Shown one piece after another: positions 1 through 9,930 of a stretch of 64,000 nt of DNA (positions are counted from its first letter, which is position 1; every line of letters begins with the position of its first letter). The translations under genes were made by a program, and so were the position numbers. This DNA comes from Tetrapyrgos nigripes (taxonomy: Eukaryota; Basidiomycota; Agaricomycetes; Agaricales; Campanellaceae). The stretch covers positions 279,894-343,893 of the forward strand of contig JAACJM010000084.1 in NCBI GenBank assembly GCA_013368315.1. The letters are read 5' to 3'. The notes beneath the pieces were generated by a model, which did not search any database, was not told where the DNA came from, and saw only the letters and a program-made list of their open reading frames with translations.

Positions 1-1141
1 CAAATGTATCTCAAGGACATACTGCCTCTTGGACCCCATCAGCAACAATTTCGTCAAGCTGATTGGGATCAGGACAACAAGGACCAGCAGGGAGCAAAGC
101 TGCAGACCCCCATGAAGTCACTGAATACACCCTGGAAAAACGTCCAAGTCATTGTGATCCGTGGTCCAAAGAGATCATACCAAGCGACTGTCATCAATGT
201 CATGTGAGGAGACACCCTGAAACTCGCAGATGGGGGTCTGGCTTACCCTAGTGGATTGCGGATTACTGTCAGCCTCAGTCAGGTTATGACCTATGAGTAT
301 GGAAACGCAGCGAGATTGGAACTGGATTATAGCTGGATTCGAGATGCAAAGTGAGTGATTATGTTTTTTTCCCCTCTCATTCCTTCAGCACTGACTGTGT
401 GAGCAGTACTGGACAAGGATTGAACGACGCGTACCCATTGAAAGTTTCTGAGCGGTACTATGAACCCAAGTTCGCTGTGGAAGCTATCAAGATTCCAAAA
501 CGTGCCTCGACTCCAAAGGAATCCACTCTTCAGCGAGGTCTGACTCTGACTCCGCCTCCACCTGAGGAAGAAGTGTGTCGTGATGGCAGTGCTTGGGACC
601 CCACCTTCTTGGAACTGGACTTGCTGTCGTTGTCTAAGCCTCTACTGACGTGGATGCACCCTCAACTCGATGGGAAAACATTCCTAGCCATTTACCGACC
701 CAAAGACCGACCTGAAAAAGACCGGATCCATGCTACTCCCATTGTGAAGGACAAGAAGGTGCAGCTACGATATGGCAAGAGCAGACTGTTTCTTGTGGAT
801 CGTGACCAGGTGCATCTGAAGCCCATGAAGAAGGCATCCTCATTTGCTTCAGAGAACATGCTGGCAAGTATGCTCGGCGTCTCTACGTCCAGTATGACAA
901 AGAGGAGCACAAGGAGGTGCCTTGGATGGTGGTAGCAACGTTCAGGGATTGGGGAACAGTGCAGGAGGAAGTCTTAGACGAGGAGTTACTGATTGATGTG
1001 AGCATTTGTGTGAATACTGGGCCTATAGCCCGTGACAATCCTTTGACTCCGTGGGTGCTGGAAAAGAAACAGGTGTTGAGAAAGAATAAAAGAGAGCAGA
1101 GATGCCCACCCAGTAAGAAGAAGAAGAAGGATAAGGATTGA
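1..1141 (+). pseudogene. Spt5-like (NGN/KOW) protein, copy 1, 3' part only
   Basis: This is the downstream half of a gene matching the Spt5-like gene at 24172-28193; the 5' part lies outside the window. Shared blocks include the QMQFRQ-like start, a Y-S-W-I-R-D block before an intron (351-388; GTGAGT donor, TTCAG acceptor) and a lysine-rich tail (SKKKKKDKD) ending at TGA 1139-1141. The Spt5 family binds RNA polymerase and acts in transcription elongation; this assignment rests on the better copy. The copy is damaged. An in-frame TGA lies at 205-207 where the paralogue reads arginine, and a one-base frame change lies near 860, after which the frame encoding EHAGKYARRLY and FRDWG matches the paralogue. 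It is the first gene of the left-hand KDZ module, transcribed toward the two small minus-strand genes. Confidence 0.6.
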
Positions 1142-1364
1142 TTGCATTACTTGACAGTGTGGACGTGTCTGTACACTTTATTGTGTATATATTTTGCATA
1201 GCGGTTTTGTCTTGGTGTTGTGTGGACTCGTCCAGACTTTTGTATCAATATACCACCTGACCATCATATCTATGTATATTATGATGTATGTAGATGATGT
1301 TTATGAAATATGAGCATGTGTATCAGTACATAAACGTAGTGTGAACTGTAAAGCCAGCGAATGA

Positions 1365-1390
1365 GTGTCCGCAATGACGTTAAACTATGG
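1365..1390 (+). repeat. Internal motif copy a (GTCYGCAATGACGTTAAACT family)
   Basis: Reads GTGTCCGCAATGACGTTAAA followed by CTATGG. It is one of five copies of a roughly 25-base motif seen only in the two KDZ modules. It lies between the Spt5-like remnant and the first small minus-strand gene. Confidence 0.6.
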
Positions 1391-1473
1391 TCCATAGGAG
1401 TCTCGTTGGAAATTGCGGGGCTATTGATAACATAAGGTGAGTATGGTACGAAAGTATAATTGAGACTATCAGC

Positions 1474-2427
1474 TCACCATTGGCCAGTGTCGCGGTCTCC
1501 GACTGAGGATGGGATGTCCGTCAGCCGGGTACGATAGAGAGCTGGAATGTCAAAGTCGGGTAGCGTGAACGACATTGTTTGGAAGTGCCAAGGAGGTGGG
1601 GAGGATTCATCAAGATACGACCAAAGATAAAGGAACAATGAACAATTGCATGATTGCACTTCGTGGGTGAGGACTGTCTCCAGCTATTCACGCTTTTCTT
1701 ATTCTGAAAGGGATGAACTTTGCAGGTTTACTCGGCAAAAGAGCAGAACAGAAACCAATGTCAATCATATTGGTAAGAGAAGTCTTGGCTACGTTCTATT
1801 CTACTGCCTAACAATCCTACAGTCCACTATGTTGATTAGAGGGAGTCATGCCTCATCTGCCTATTGAATTCTGCGCCAAGGAGGCAAGTTGGCGAGTTTT
1901 TTCTGGAAAGTGCAGCAAGTCAGAACTCGTCACGCAAGCAAATATGAAGCCAAGGGGAGAAGACTTACATGTTCACGACGCCACTTCTTGATGGCAGATT
2001 GGAAGATGGTTTTTTCGTCTTTGTCCAAGACGATGGTGTTGTTGCAATGGACATGGTCGAGAAACTCGTTGGAGCACAAGATCATGAGGTTGCCTTTGGT
2101 GTCGATTTGGAGGGTGTGAATAGGACGACAGTCATCGTGGGTAAGGTCCATAGGAGGGAGGGATGGATGGGGCTGGAGGTGATAGTCCTCAGTGTCGAGG
2201 GGATCGTTGTCGTAGGCTTGTGGACACACAATGTCAAGTGTGACCCGAGGCCAGATATTAAAAAAGATCTCTAGCATAGCCTGCTGATCCAAGGATACTG
2301 TGTTCGTGAACTCGGGATATGTGCGACTGACAGCAAGCGAGACAGCTGGAGGAGGATGAAGTTGGACAGTATGTCCCAAGACACGCTGCTTGAGCGTGTT
2401 GGTAGAGTTTGGGGTAGGTTGAGTCAT
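1474..2427 (-). CDS. Small zinc-ribbon-like protein Z1, copy 1
   Basis: Main exon runs from an ATG at 2427 (MTQPTPNSTNTL) to about 1971 and ends at a good donor (GTAAGT). Later exons are less sure: one candidate begins near 1907, and a terminal coding-looking stretch (IPSSVGDRDTGQW) ends near 1474. The protein carries a C-P pair (DIVCPQAY), a histidine-rich middle, then ILCSNEF and VHC before a basic C-terminus (KKWRREH). Cysteine spacing and overall layout resemble the other three small minus-strand genes of the two modules, suggesting a metal-binding fold. No named family was recognised. It sits tail-to-tail with the Spt5-like gene, in the same place as Z1 of copy 2 (28840-29479). Function unknown. 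Confidence 0.45.
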
Positions 2428-2644
2428 GAGGAAGCGAAACAAAAGGTGGTCTCAGTGGTTTGGTTTGACTGAGAAAACTACACCCCTTTATATGTGTACA
2501 AGATAGCAAAAGAGGTGGACTCAGATTAGGCAGTCCATTTGCAGCACTTATGGAGTTGCAGGGTCCACATATCATTCTATTACTTCATGTCCCTTGTTAT
2601 GATTGCGGACTCGGCTTATTACAGACCTTCACTTAGGATGTCGA

Positions 2645-2820
2645 GGTAGAGAATGGGGAGAACAATAAGATTTTCTGGAGTCTGAGAGGACGTATGTCTA
2701 AACCTTGATTGGGTACCTTATGATGTAAAACTGGGAGCACAATAAGATTTTATTTTCGATGGTAAACAGAGTGTGAGGAAGGCAGTAAGGGCGTCTGAAA
2801 CGACGTAAAACTATGAAAAA
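2645..2820. repeat. Local duplication and motif copy b
   Basis: A block beginning GGGAGAACAATAAGATTTT near 2655 recurs as GGGAGCACAATAAGATTTT near 2731. The second unit is followed at 2791-2815 by a degenerate copy of the internal motif (GCGTCTGAAACGACG then TAAAACTATG). The block lies in the promoter side of gene Z1. Confidence 0.5.
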
Positions 2821-2921
2821 AGTAGAAGACATTGGAGACGGATAGAGGTGGGCAAAAGAGACATTTTTTACATAATAGTTGGTTGGGTAACTCATACAGG
2901 ACAAGCACCAGATAAAAATTA

Positions 2922-2947
2922 GGTCCGCAATGACCGTAAACTACGGG
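2922..2947 (+). repeat. Internal motif copy c
   Basis: Reads GGTCCGCAATGACCGTAAAC followed by TACGGG. It lies 16 bases beyond the 3' end of the small minus-strand gene Z2 (2963-3517). Confidence 0.6.
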
Positions 2948-2962
2948 AGGAATGGTTCGATG

Positions 2963-3517
2963 TCAAGACAGATGGGGTCCGTGCGAGTGCCAGTGCCTGT
3001 AGGGCATTCTAAGATGAAGACGACCGATCTCAGTGAGTGAAAAGATAGAAGTTAAAGGTGAAATTAGCTGACCTTGCCGTGCTCTAGCAATCAGCTGGCA
3101 GATTATCTCTCCCATGTGAGGCTTCAGCCGCAGGTACTTGAGGTAGCTGTCATGGTAGCGACGCCAGCATCGCAAAGCATCTTGCAGAAGAAGACACTGG
3201 CGAATATCCATGGCTGGCGCCCCACCACTATCACAGTGCTGACACTCAACGACAAAATCACTGGTGGGCTGGACAAGGAAAAAGTGGTGTCTAGGGGCAT
3301 TTTGAAGGGGGTTGGGGCACCAGACAAGCTCGTCTTCAATGTTTGGATGCATGTAGCGACGTATAGCAAAAGTGACGTTCTGCACGTCAGTTGCAGCAAT
3401 GATGTCGGGACAGTGGAGAGTCTGCCAATCTTCTGCAAGGTCTCTGAGGAAATTGTCATCTACCATTCTGAGAGGAGTGACAGGTCTCCGAATGGTTGCT
3501 TTTTTGGGGGCCGGCAT
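2963..3517 (-). CDS. Small zinc-ribbon-like protein Z2, copy 1
   Basis: Starts at ATG 3517 (MPAPKKATIRRPV). A reading frame of up to 184 residues is open, but a typical donor (GTCAGC after RARQ) and acceptor (CACTGAG) suggest a small intron before the last exon (IGRLHLRMPYRHW). The putative metal site is W-C-P-N, then P-R-H-H-F-F-L, then C-Q-H-C. The same layout (C-P, P-H, M-F-L, C-Q-K-C) is seen in the copy-2 protein at 30071-30553. The C-terminal part is rich in R, W and Y. It is transcribed away from the neighbouring KDZ transposase. Homology to Z2 of copy 2 is moderate but the order and orientation are the same. No named family was recognised. Confidence 0.55.
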   Translation of the reverse strand: MPAPKKATIRRPVTPLRMVDDNFLRDLAEDWQTLHCPDIIAATDVQNVTFAIRRYMHPNIEDELVWCPNPLQNAPRHHFFLVQPTSDFVVECQHCDSGGAPAMDIRQCLLLQDALRCWRRYHDSYLKYLRLKPHMGEIICQLIARARQGQLISPLTSIFSLTEIGRLHLRMPYRHWHSHGPHLS

Positions 3518-3962
3518 AGACGAGGTTTAGGGTACAGAGCTTAAAAGTTGACGAGGAAAGATGTGGGGGTCTTGATGGGGTGTGGAGTGATAGTGGGAAC
3601 AGCTGGCCTACAATGGACGCCAGGATGCTGGACCAGTCCTTTCTAGGCAATGTTGGCTTTGCAGAATCACCGGACCGGCTCTGCTACCTTCTACTACCTT
3701 CGGACTCCCACCACCCAGCTCAATGTCGTCTTGATTGAAATTTCCAAAAGGCAAGAGCAGCGAGAAGAAAGCATCGGAACTCACTGCGACATCGTACAAA
3801 CCTACTATAATCCGAGGAACGTCCAAGACTGCCAAAAAGAACAGACAGTCCCGACCTCTGGTGCTGTTGCCATGAGATGAAGCCCTCACACAAGACCCCA
3901 CTGTTCCCATTCTACGAGGACAAGTCGGTCTCAATGGGGATCATCCAGTTGGTGAGTTTGGA

Positions 3963-6900
3963 ATGGACGCTGCCTCTGGACTGCTTCTGAGGACTGACTT
4001 TCCCAAGAACGGGGAAGTTGCAACGTTGTTACAAGGAGGATTTCACAGCATAGTTGGACAAAGATCTCCAGTAAAGGGAAGTAGGCAGAAGAAAGCAGAC
4101 CAGGCCAAACATTGGATGACCGAGGTCATCCCCAGCCTGGTAGATCCCTACATGGAGTTGCTGCAGGATACTCGGAACCTACGTGAGGATCTTGGATTTA
4201 GGTTGGAGGAGGTTTGTGAGTGTCGGAATCGTCAGGAATTGACGGTCAGCGTAGTCTGTTTTAATCGTGAGTTGCACTAGAGCTGTGTCAGATATCACAT
4301 ACTGACAGTCCCTAGGCTTGGAGACGATCACCGTTCCTTATTGTTGTTGCCAGCCTCGTACCTATATTGCAAAACAGCTGGTTAAGAGTGGCCTGTTCCC
4401 TTGTGCACCATTCCGACTGACTCTAGCAGTGGACATCAGGATGCTGGACTTCGTTACGCGATTGTTCCTGCAAATCGCACCTAACCATACAGTGTGGTGC
4501 CATGCATTGGAGAGCTTCCTTGATGCACAGAACTATTGGTTGAAAGGCACAGTGAGTGATATCTGTGGCTTAGAGACCTGCAAGTAGGCTAATTGTGGAT
4601 GTATAGGATCCTCTTCGACGATGTTTTTCCAATGCCCTGCAGTGGTTCAATAGTCTACAGAATGCGACGACTGAGTATTGCAACCAATATCTAAGGAACA
4701 CCAATGATCGACTTCAAGAAGAGGCAAATGTGCACTGTGGTACTGAACAAGGCAGAAGAGATATGGAAGCAGCTGGACATGAAGAGGACTCATCTGACGA
4801 TGAGGAACATCTGCCTGGACGCACTGGAAAACGTAGACGTTCCGAGTCACCCTCTCATGAGAGAACGACTACTGGTCCTGCGGGTCCTGGGGAAGGCAGG
4901 TCTCGCACCCTGGACAACGAAAATAGGCGGCCTTCTGAATATCTGAGATCCTGATGTCCTATGTGCTTTGGACGGACTACAAGGCCAAATGACAAGGATG
5001 CAGAGAAAGGGTGAGTCACTGTGACACCTCAAATGATTTGACAGTGCTAATGATGTTCTCATTTAGACCTACTGTCCTTGTGTGCGTGGACGCATGCTTT
5101 ACCCAGAAGCATAACGACCAGCACAGGAAAGACCCTTGTCGAGTACATCCAGACACCTTCTTCATCCATCTGGACACAGTGCACAAGATGGAGGACTACG
5201 TTGAGAATGTTCGAGGTACAAGGCCAGGCAAGCGAGCGCGAGAGGACGAGGATCTGGAGAACGACTATGCTGAGCAGGGAATGAAGATTCTGAAGTTGGT
5301 TTTGGACGGGTGTAACACGAGTTTTACAGCTTCAGATGATTCACATTCAAAGTCTCATGCTAAAGGATATGATGAGCGTGCACTGGTGGAAATGTTCTGC
5401 CCTCACAGTGCCAGCCTGTTTATGGTAACGATGAACTCCCTGGGGGAGAAACAACATTATATTCTCATTCTCCTCCAGACATTATTTGAAAACTTGCCAG
5501 AGGACTGGACTGTTGGTTTTCTGTACGATATTGCCTGCCAACTAGAACGAAGCTGCTTGAAGTGGGGCTTCCTGTCTCGGTATCTGGATCGTATTGTGTG
5601 GGGAGTGTCAGCTTTCCATGCCTACAGTCACCAATGGCCATGTCAGCTTGTATACCACCCGAGGAAGCGCGGAGGTTTTGGTTTATGTGATGGAGAGACT
5701 TGCGAAAGGTGTTGGCACACTCTGAGTCGGTTAATTGCGTATACACAGGTAGCAGGGGTGAGTTCCTTAATTTATTGTGCTTTATCTAGCTCCAGCTACT
5801 GACATCCGTTCCTGGAATGTAGTACTATGTCCGTCTCTACACACTTGACTCGCAACTACACTTCAATAACGAGCAAGCTCTTGTTGGTGCTGGGAAATGG
5901 CTGCATCGAAAGCTTCAATTATGTCTGCAGCGACGACGAGATGCTCAAGAAGACTTTGACAAGGCAGGGAAATCCTGAGAGGTGCTTCGTGAACAGTGGA
6001 GGTTACAGGTCAAGTCTCAGATGAAGCCTCTTCAAAGTGCGTCAATCCTCTTGTTTTGGATGCAATCAAGGGTAGCTGATGAATATCTGGCTTTCAGAAC
6101 AACAGAAAAAAGCAGGGGAAAAAGCGGTGGAAGAGACGCTTAGGCTATGGAAGGCTGTAGAGATTCTGAGGCAATGACAGACACAGCTCCAGGAGGTGCT
6201 CATCTCGAGGACCTCAACATCCTATGAGAGGGCTATGGCTGGCGAGGATCTGAAGAAGGCAGACGAATCTATTCGCAAGACAGAACTCGACTTGAAGAGA
6301 CAGGAATGGGCACTGGGAGTGGAGCAGCTCGAGGAAGTCAACAACTTGAAGAGAAACCTTTATCTTATGAAGAGGATGAATGCACGAGCGTTGAAGAAAC
6401 ATATCCAGGAATGTCTGCAATTGCAGAAATTTGAGTTTGATAGATTGGAGCGTTCATTTAGGAAACAACGCAGTGGTGAGTCCGAGTGATTTCTGTTCTA
6501 TGTGTATGGGATTATTAACTGACGTGTTGGGTTATCAGAGCAACAGCTGACAGAGCACATTCAAGACTCCATCAAGAGACGGGAGCCTCGAATCGCAGCC
6601 TTGGCAACGAAGTACAACAAGCTCTGCGACAAAATGACTGAGTTAATCCAGAAAGGCCATGCGACAAAGTTTGCAGTGGCTCCGAAGAAGCTGCAACGGG
6701 AAATGTTATTTGATTTGGACATCGACGAGGATATCTGGCAGGATATTGGATTAGATGATGAGGGGGGAACAGAGCCCCCAGCATGGATGGCTGATGAAAA
6801 TGTTAGGAAAGGAATCTGGGTGATGTTAGAGCTAGATCGTTGTAACAAAGAAGTGTCGTGGATCCGCATTTACCGCCAGTCTCTGCAGGAGTGGTTTGTT

Positions 6901-7305
6901 GAGGAATGGGGAAGACTGAACAATGTAATGGAGGTGACTGGTACGTCATATGGTCAATTCAGATTGATCTTCAATGAGAGTTGACTCATCCATCTAGAAG
7001 GGGAATCTGGGCTCTTCTACCAGCTGGATCTACGGTGCAAGCACCTTCTGAAAATGTGTGCAGCGTGGCTGCATTCCCTTGTCGGGGTGGATGCAAGTAA
7101 TGGATATTCAGAAGATTGGGGTCCTTCAGTAGAGGAGTTGGCTGAGGCACAAGCTGAGGTGGTAACTTCATCGGTGGAGGAGATGGAGGGTGGAGTCTTT
7201 GATGTAGATTTTGAGGAAGGTATGGATGCGGCATTGGTGGCAGTTTTGGATGCGACTGACGAGGTAGATGGATTCAGAGGGTTGGTGGATGTTATAGATG
7301 ATTGA
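3963..7305 (+). pseudogene. KDZ transposase with CxC1-type cysteine cluster, copy 1
   Basis: A multi-exon transposase of the Kyakuja-Dileera-Zisupton superfamily. In order: a CxC1-like cysteine cluster (CECRNRQ, then CCCQPR, GLFPCAP, AVDIRMLDFV), a C-P-M-C-F-G element, the first catalytic Asp in VCVDACF (near 5085), the second in LYDIACQLERS (near 5527), the Glu in DGETCER (near 5696), a long basic coiled-coil region and an acidic tail ending at 7303-7305. Introns of 50-65 bases are visible near 4270, 4550, 5010, 5758, 6040, 6475 and 6940. In-frame TGA codons at 4952-4954, 5976-5978 and 6175-6177 disable it; copy 2 reads CGA at the position of the first. The N-terminal start is uncertain: ATG 3963 is the first clear one, but the same frame stays open upstream and does not match the copy-2 N-terminus. 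Confidence 0.8.
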
Positions 7306-7809
7306 TATATAGATATTTGTTGGGAGATTCAAGAGGGAAGAAGAATTTATACACTGTACACTACTGAAAAGGGCAGATCAAGAGACATTATTGAGTACAG
7401 AGGTTTTTACAACAGTTCATGAGAAAAATCCAAATGAAGACAATATCGAAAGGCAAAAACAAGATCAGGAGAGTTTATACCACAACCTGGATTCGAACCC
7501 AGGCCTCCCACTCAAAGAGTAAGGTGTGCTAACCGGTACACTATTGCATCAATCATCTGACAGAGTGGTCTGTATGCCTTAGCACCCACAAGCCTTAGTG
7601 GCACAGAGCACGTTCCCGAGTCCAGACCAGGTACCCGAAGTGTCGTCATTACCATATTTATAAGTCCATAATAAAATACGGCCGTACCCGTATAGATAGG
7701 TTAACAGTGCTGTTCAGGCCTGATATTTCTTACATTGTCCAGAGAAGAGCACACAATTTGCTAGCCTCACCATTTGCCCAGTGCCCAGTGAGTGGAATCT
7801 GCAGGTTGT
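7306..7809. other. Intergenic, downstream of KDZ copy 1
   Basis: No protein gene seen. It contains the tRNA-like segment listed separately and then AT-rich sequence up to the palindrome array. Confidence 0.5.
7479..7547 (-). tRNA. Degenerate tRNA-like segment (tRNA or SINE head remnant)
   Basis: On the minus strand an RNA polymerase III B-box (GGTTCGAATCC) lies inside a foldable T-arm, preceded by an A-box-like stretch (ACCGGTTAGCAC). An anticodon-like stem CTTAC/GTGGG encloses a seven-base loop with TTT at the anticodon place, but position 33 is C instead of T, and the acceptor stem pairs poorly. More likely a tRNA pseudogene or the head of a SINE than a working tRNA. Confidence 0.3.
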
Positions 7810-8419
7810 GGGATATCCCAGGAGAATGCATGTGGAATATCCCATACAATATATGGTGTGGGGACATCCCCAAAGATTTCTCAAGGGATATCCCTGTGTA
7901 CAAATGTGTATGGGATATCCCATGCTGATACATAATACTATGGGAAGTCCCTTGCCCCAAGATATCTATTGGGATGTGCCAACTGGTAAGTGACACGTTG
8001 GGATGTGCCAGCTGGCAAGTGAGATGTTGGAATGTGCCAAGTCCCCACTCGTGGGGTTAAGTACCCATAGCACCAGGAAAAGCTTGAATACATGTAGAAA
8101 ATGGTTTCAATGGCATACAAGTTATGGGCACTATTTATTTCTTTACTGGACAACAAATTAAGCTTGGGGTCTACAATAGAGTTTATCATGGTGAAATGAC
8201 TGATAAGTTATTTATTTTAGGAGGCACTGCTCAGTGTAATATTTTGAGTGTTATGACTGCATATTTAAAATTGAGATGAAGAAGGATGACGGGAAACAAA
8301 AGGATGCAACATTGTGCAGGAATTATATCAGAATTAAGGAAAATTGTGTGACAGTGTGACACAGGGGATGTCCCAAAGGTATGAGCTGGTCAGCCAAAAA
8401 CCAGCTCCTGGGATGTCCC
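7810..8419. repeat. Array of GGGANNTCCC palindromes, copy 1 side
   Basis: Ten-base palindromes recur: GGGATATCCC (7810 and later copies), GGGACATCCC, GGGAAGTCCC, then the related GGGATGTGCC near 7971-8010 and GGGATGTCCC near 8370 and 8410. The array begins about 500 bases after the KDZ stop codon, comparable to the position of the array after KDZ copy 2. The stretch 8020-8340 between the two groups holds nothing else recognisable. Confidence 0.7.
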
Positions 8420-8466
8420 ACAGGTAGATCCCAGGGACTTGGTTAGAGACTGGGTTACTACCCTAC

Positions 8467-8502
8467 TTAGGTGGATTAGCTTGCAGGAGCTAATCCACCT
8501 AA
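8467..8502. repeat. Perfect 15-base hairpin
   Basis: TTAGGTGGATTAGCT at 8467-8481 and its exact reverse complement at 8488-8502 enclose a six-base loop. It sits between the palindrome array and the start of the truncated Gypsy element and could mark the end of either. Its role is unknown. Confidence 0.75.
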
Positions 8503-8520
8503 CTAGGTACCTTAGTATGG

Positions 8521-9859
8521 GTGCCTGAAGTGAACCAGGAACTAGAGATTCGAAAAGCTCATCCTATCATTGACTCTGAAACTGAACCAGACCAGGGGAC
8601 ATCCACCCCTACAAACACTCAATTGAATCCAGAACCCTCTTCTCTCGTACCACCTGATTTGTCTTCTGCATCAGATCCATTACCAGATCCTTCTTCTAAT
8701 AATCAATCAAACCCTCCCCATGATCCTTCTCCTGTAATTCCATCTATCGAAGGACCATCAGTAGCCCTTTGTTGTCCAGCTCCTACTCCTTCTCCCAAAC
8801 CATCAGAACCAGACAACCTAGCCATGTCAGACATAGCACCCAATGACTCCAACAATACTTCCAAACAAGGAAGGAAACCAGATGCCTTTAACAGAGAATG
8901 CGATGAGGCGAAGCAATGGTTAGCCTTTTTCAACAACTATCTATGTCAGAACAAGGCTAGATATGCTACTGAGGACTCTAGGGTATCCCTATTCCTCTCA
9001 TTCTTCATGGGAGAAAGAGGAGGAGACTGGGCAACTCAACGAATTACAGAACAAGAAGAAGATGAGGAGGATGTAAAGATTAAACCAGATGAGAGGCGAT
9101 GGACAACGTTGAAGGAGATCAGAGATAGGTTTAAAAGGGATTTCAAGGCACTTGCTTCTGACGAGATCATGACATCAGTAGCTATAATAGTATCTTCAAC
9201 ACATATGGGGAAGAGTCAGACTTCGGAGAAACGGCCCTTTTGGACTATTACAAAGGAGGTCTCCTGGAGAAGCTTCAGAAATCAGTAGAAATGACTTGGC
9301 TGAAGTGGAAGGACTTCAACGAGTATAGGGAAAGGACCTTCATCTGGAATGGGTAAATGAGAGAGAAAGAGAAGGACAATCGAGATTGTTTTCTACACAA
9401 AGAACAAATGTGGGTCCTTCTCAAGGACAGACAGTAGCAAGTGTGAATGCACTTATGAACATGGGACCAGGTGCTAACTTGTCTTTCACTCCTTTACCTA
9501 AACTGACACCCAAAGAAAGGGACCAACTCCAAAAGTTAGGGGCATGTTTCATGTGTAGACAACCAGGTCATATGAGCAATGAATGTCCCACCTTCCCAAA
9601 CAATACCCTGAGACCATCAACATCTCAAAATACTCCTCGAAACTTTCCTCCTCATTCAGTTAGGACAGCTGAAACTTCTGCTCCAACCCCATCATTCTCA
9701 TCTCTCTCGTCACCTGTAACAGTTGCTCAAGCATCATCATCTCATAATGTAATCAAGGACATTTCTGATATGGTCAATAAGGTTAAGGGTTTGGAAGGAG
9801 AGGAGAAGGAACAGGTGGCTGTATATTTGAACGACATTATGTCAAAGCTAGATTTTTGA
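8521..9859 (+). pseudogene. Gag-like polyprotein of Gypsy element B
   Basis: A long proline- and serine-rich N-terminal part is followed by a capsid-like block (WLAFFNNYLCQN, FLSFFMGERGGDWA), then, after frame changes between about 9180 and 9386, a nucleocapsid with a CCHC zinc knuckle (CFMCRQPGHMSNEC) near 9546. The reading frame begins without a convincing start at the truncated left end. Element A has the same order (WMAKFNNYL, FFLTLFSGEE, CFRCRGQGHMGNDC). It would have packaged the element RNA but is now broken. Confidence 0.75.
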
Positions 9860-9930
9860 AACACTCCTCTGCTATGTCGTCAGAAGGAGTTGTAAAGTAC
9901 ACTGGACAATTTTTGAACAATTGATATAGT

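Noticed and set aside
2258..2575. Minus-strand open frame overlapping the start of Z1
   Set aside because: Shadow of the Z1 frame, which has the better start, splice site and match to the other module.
3074..3544. Plus-strand frame of 156 residues opposite Z2
   Set aside because: The minus-strand frame carries the conserved cysteine pattern shared with 30071-30553; the plus frame does not.
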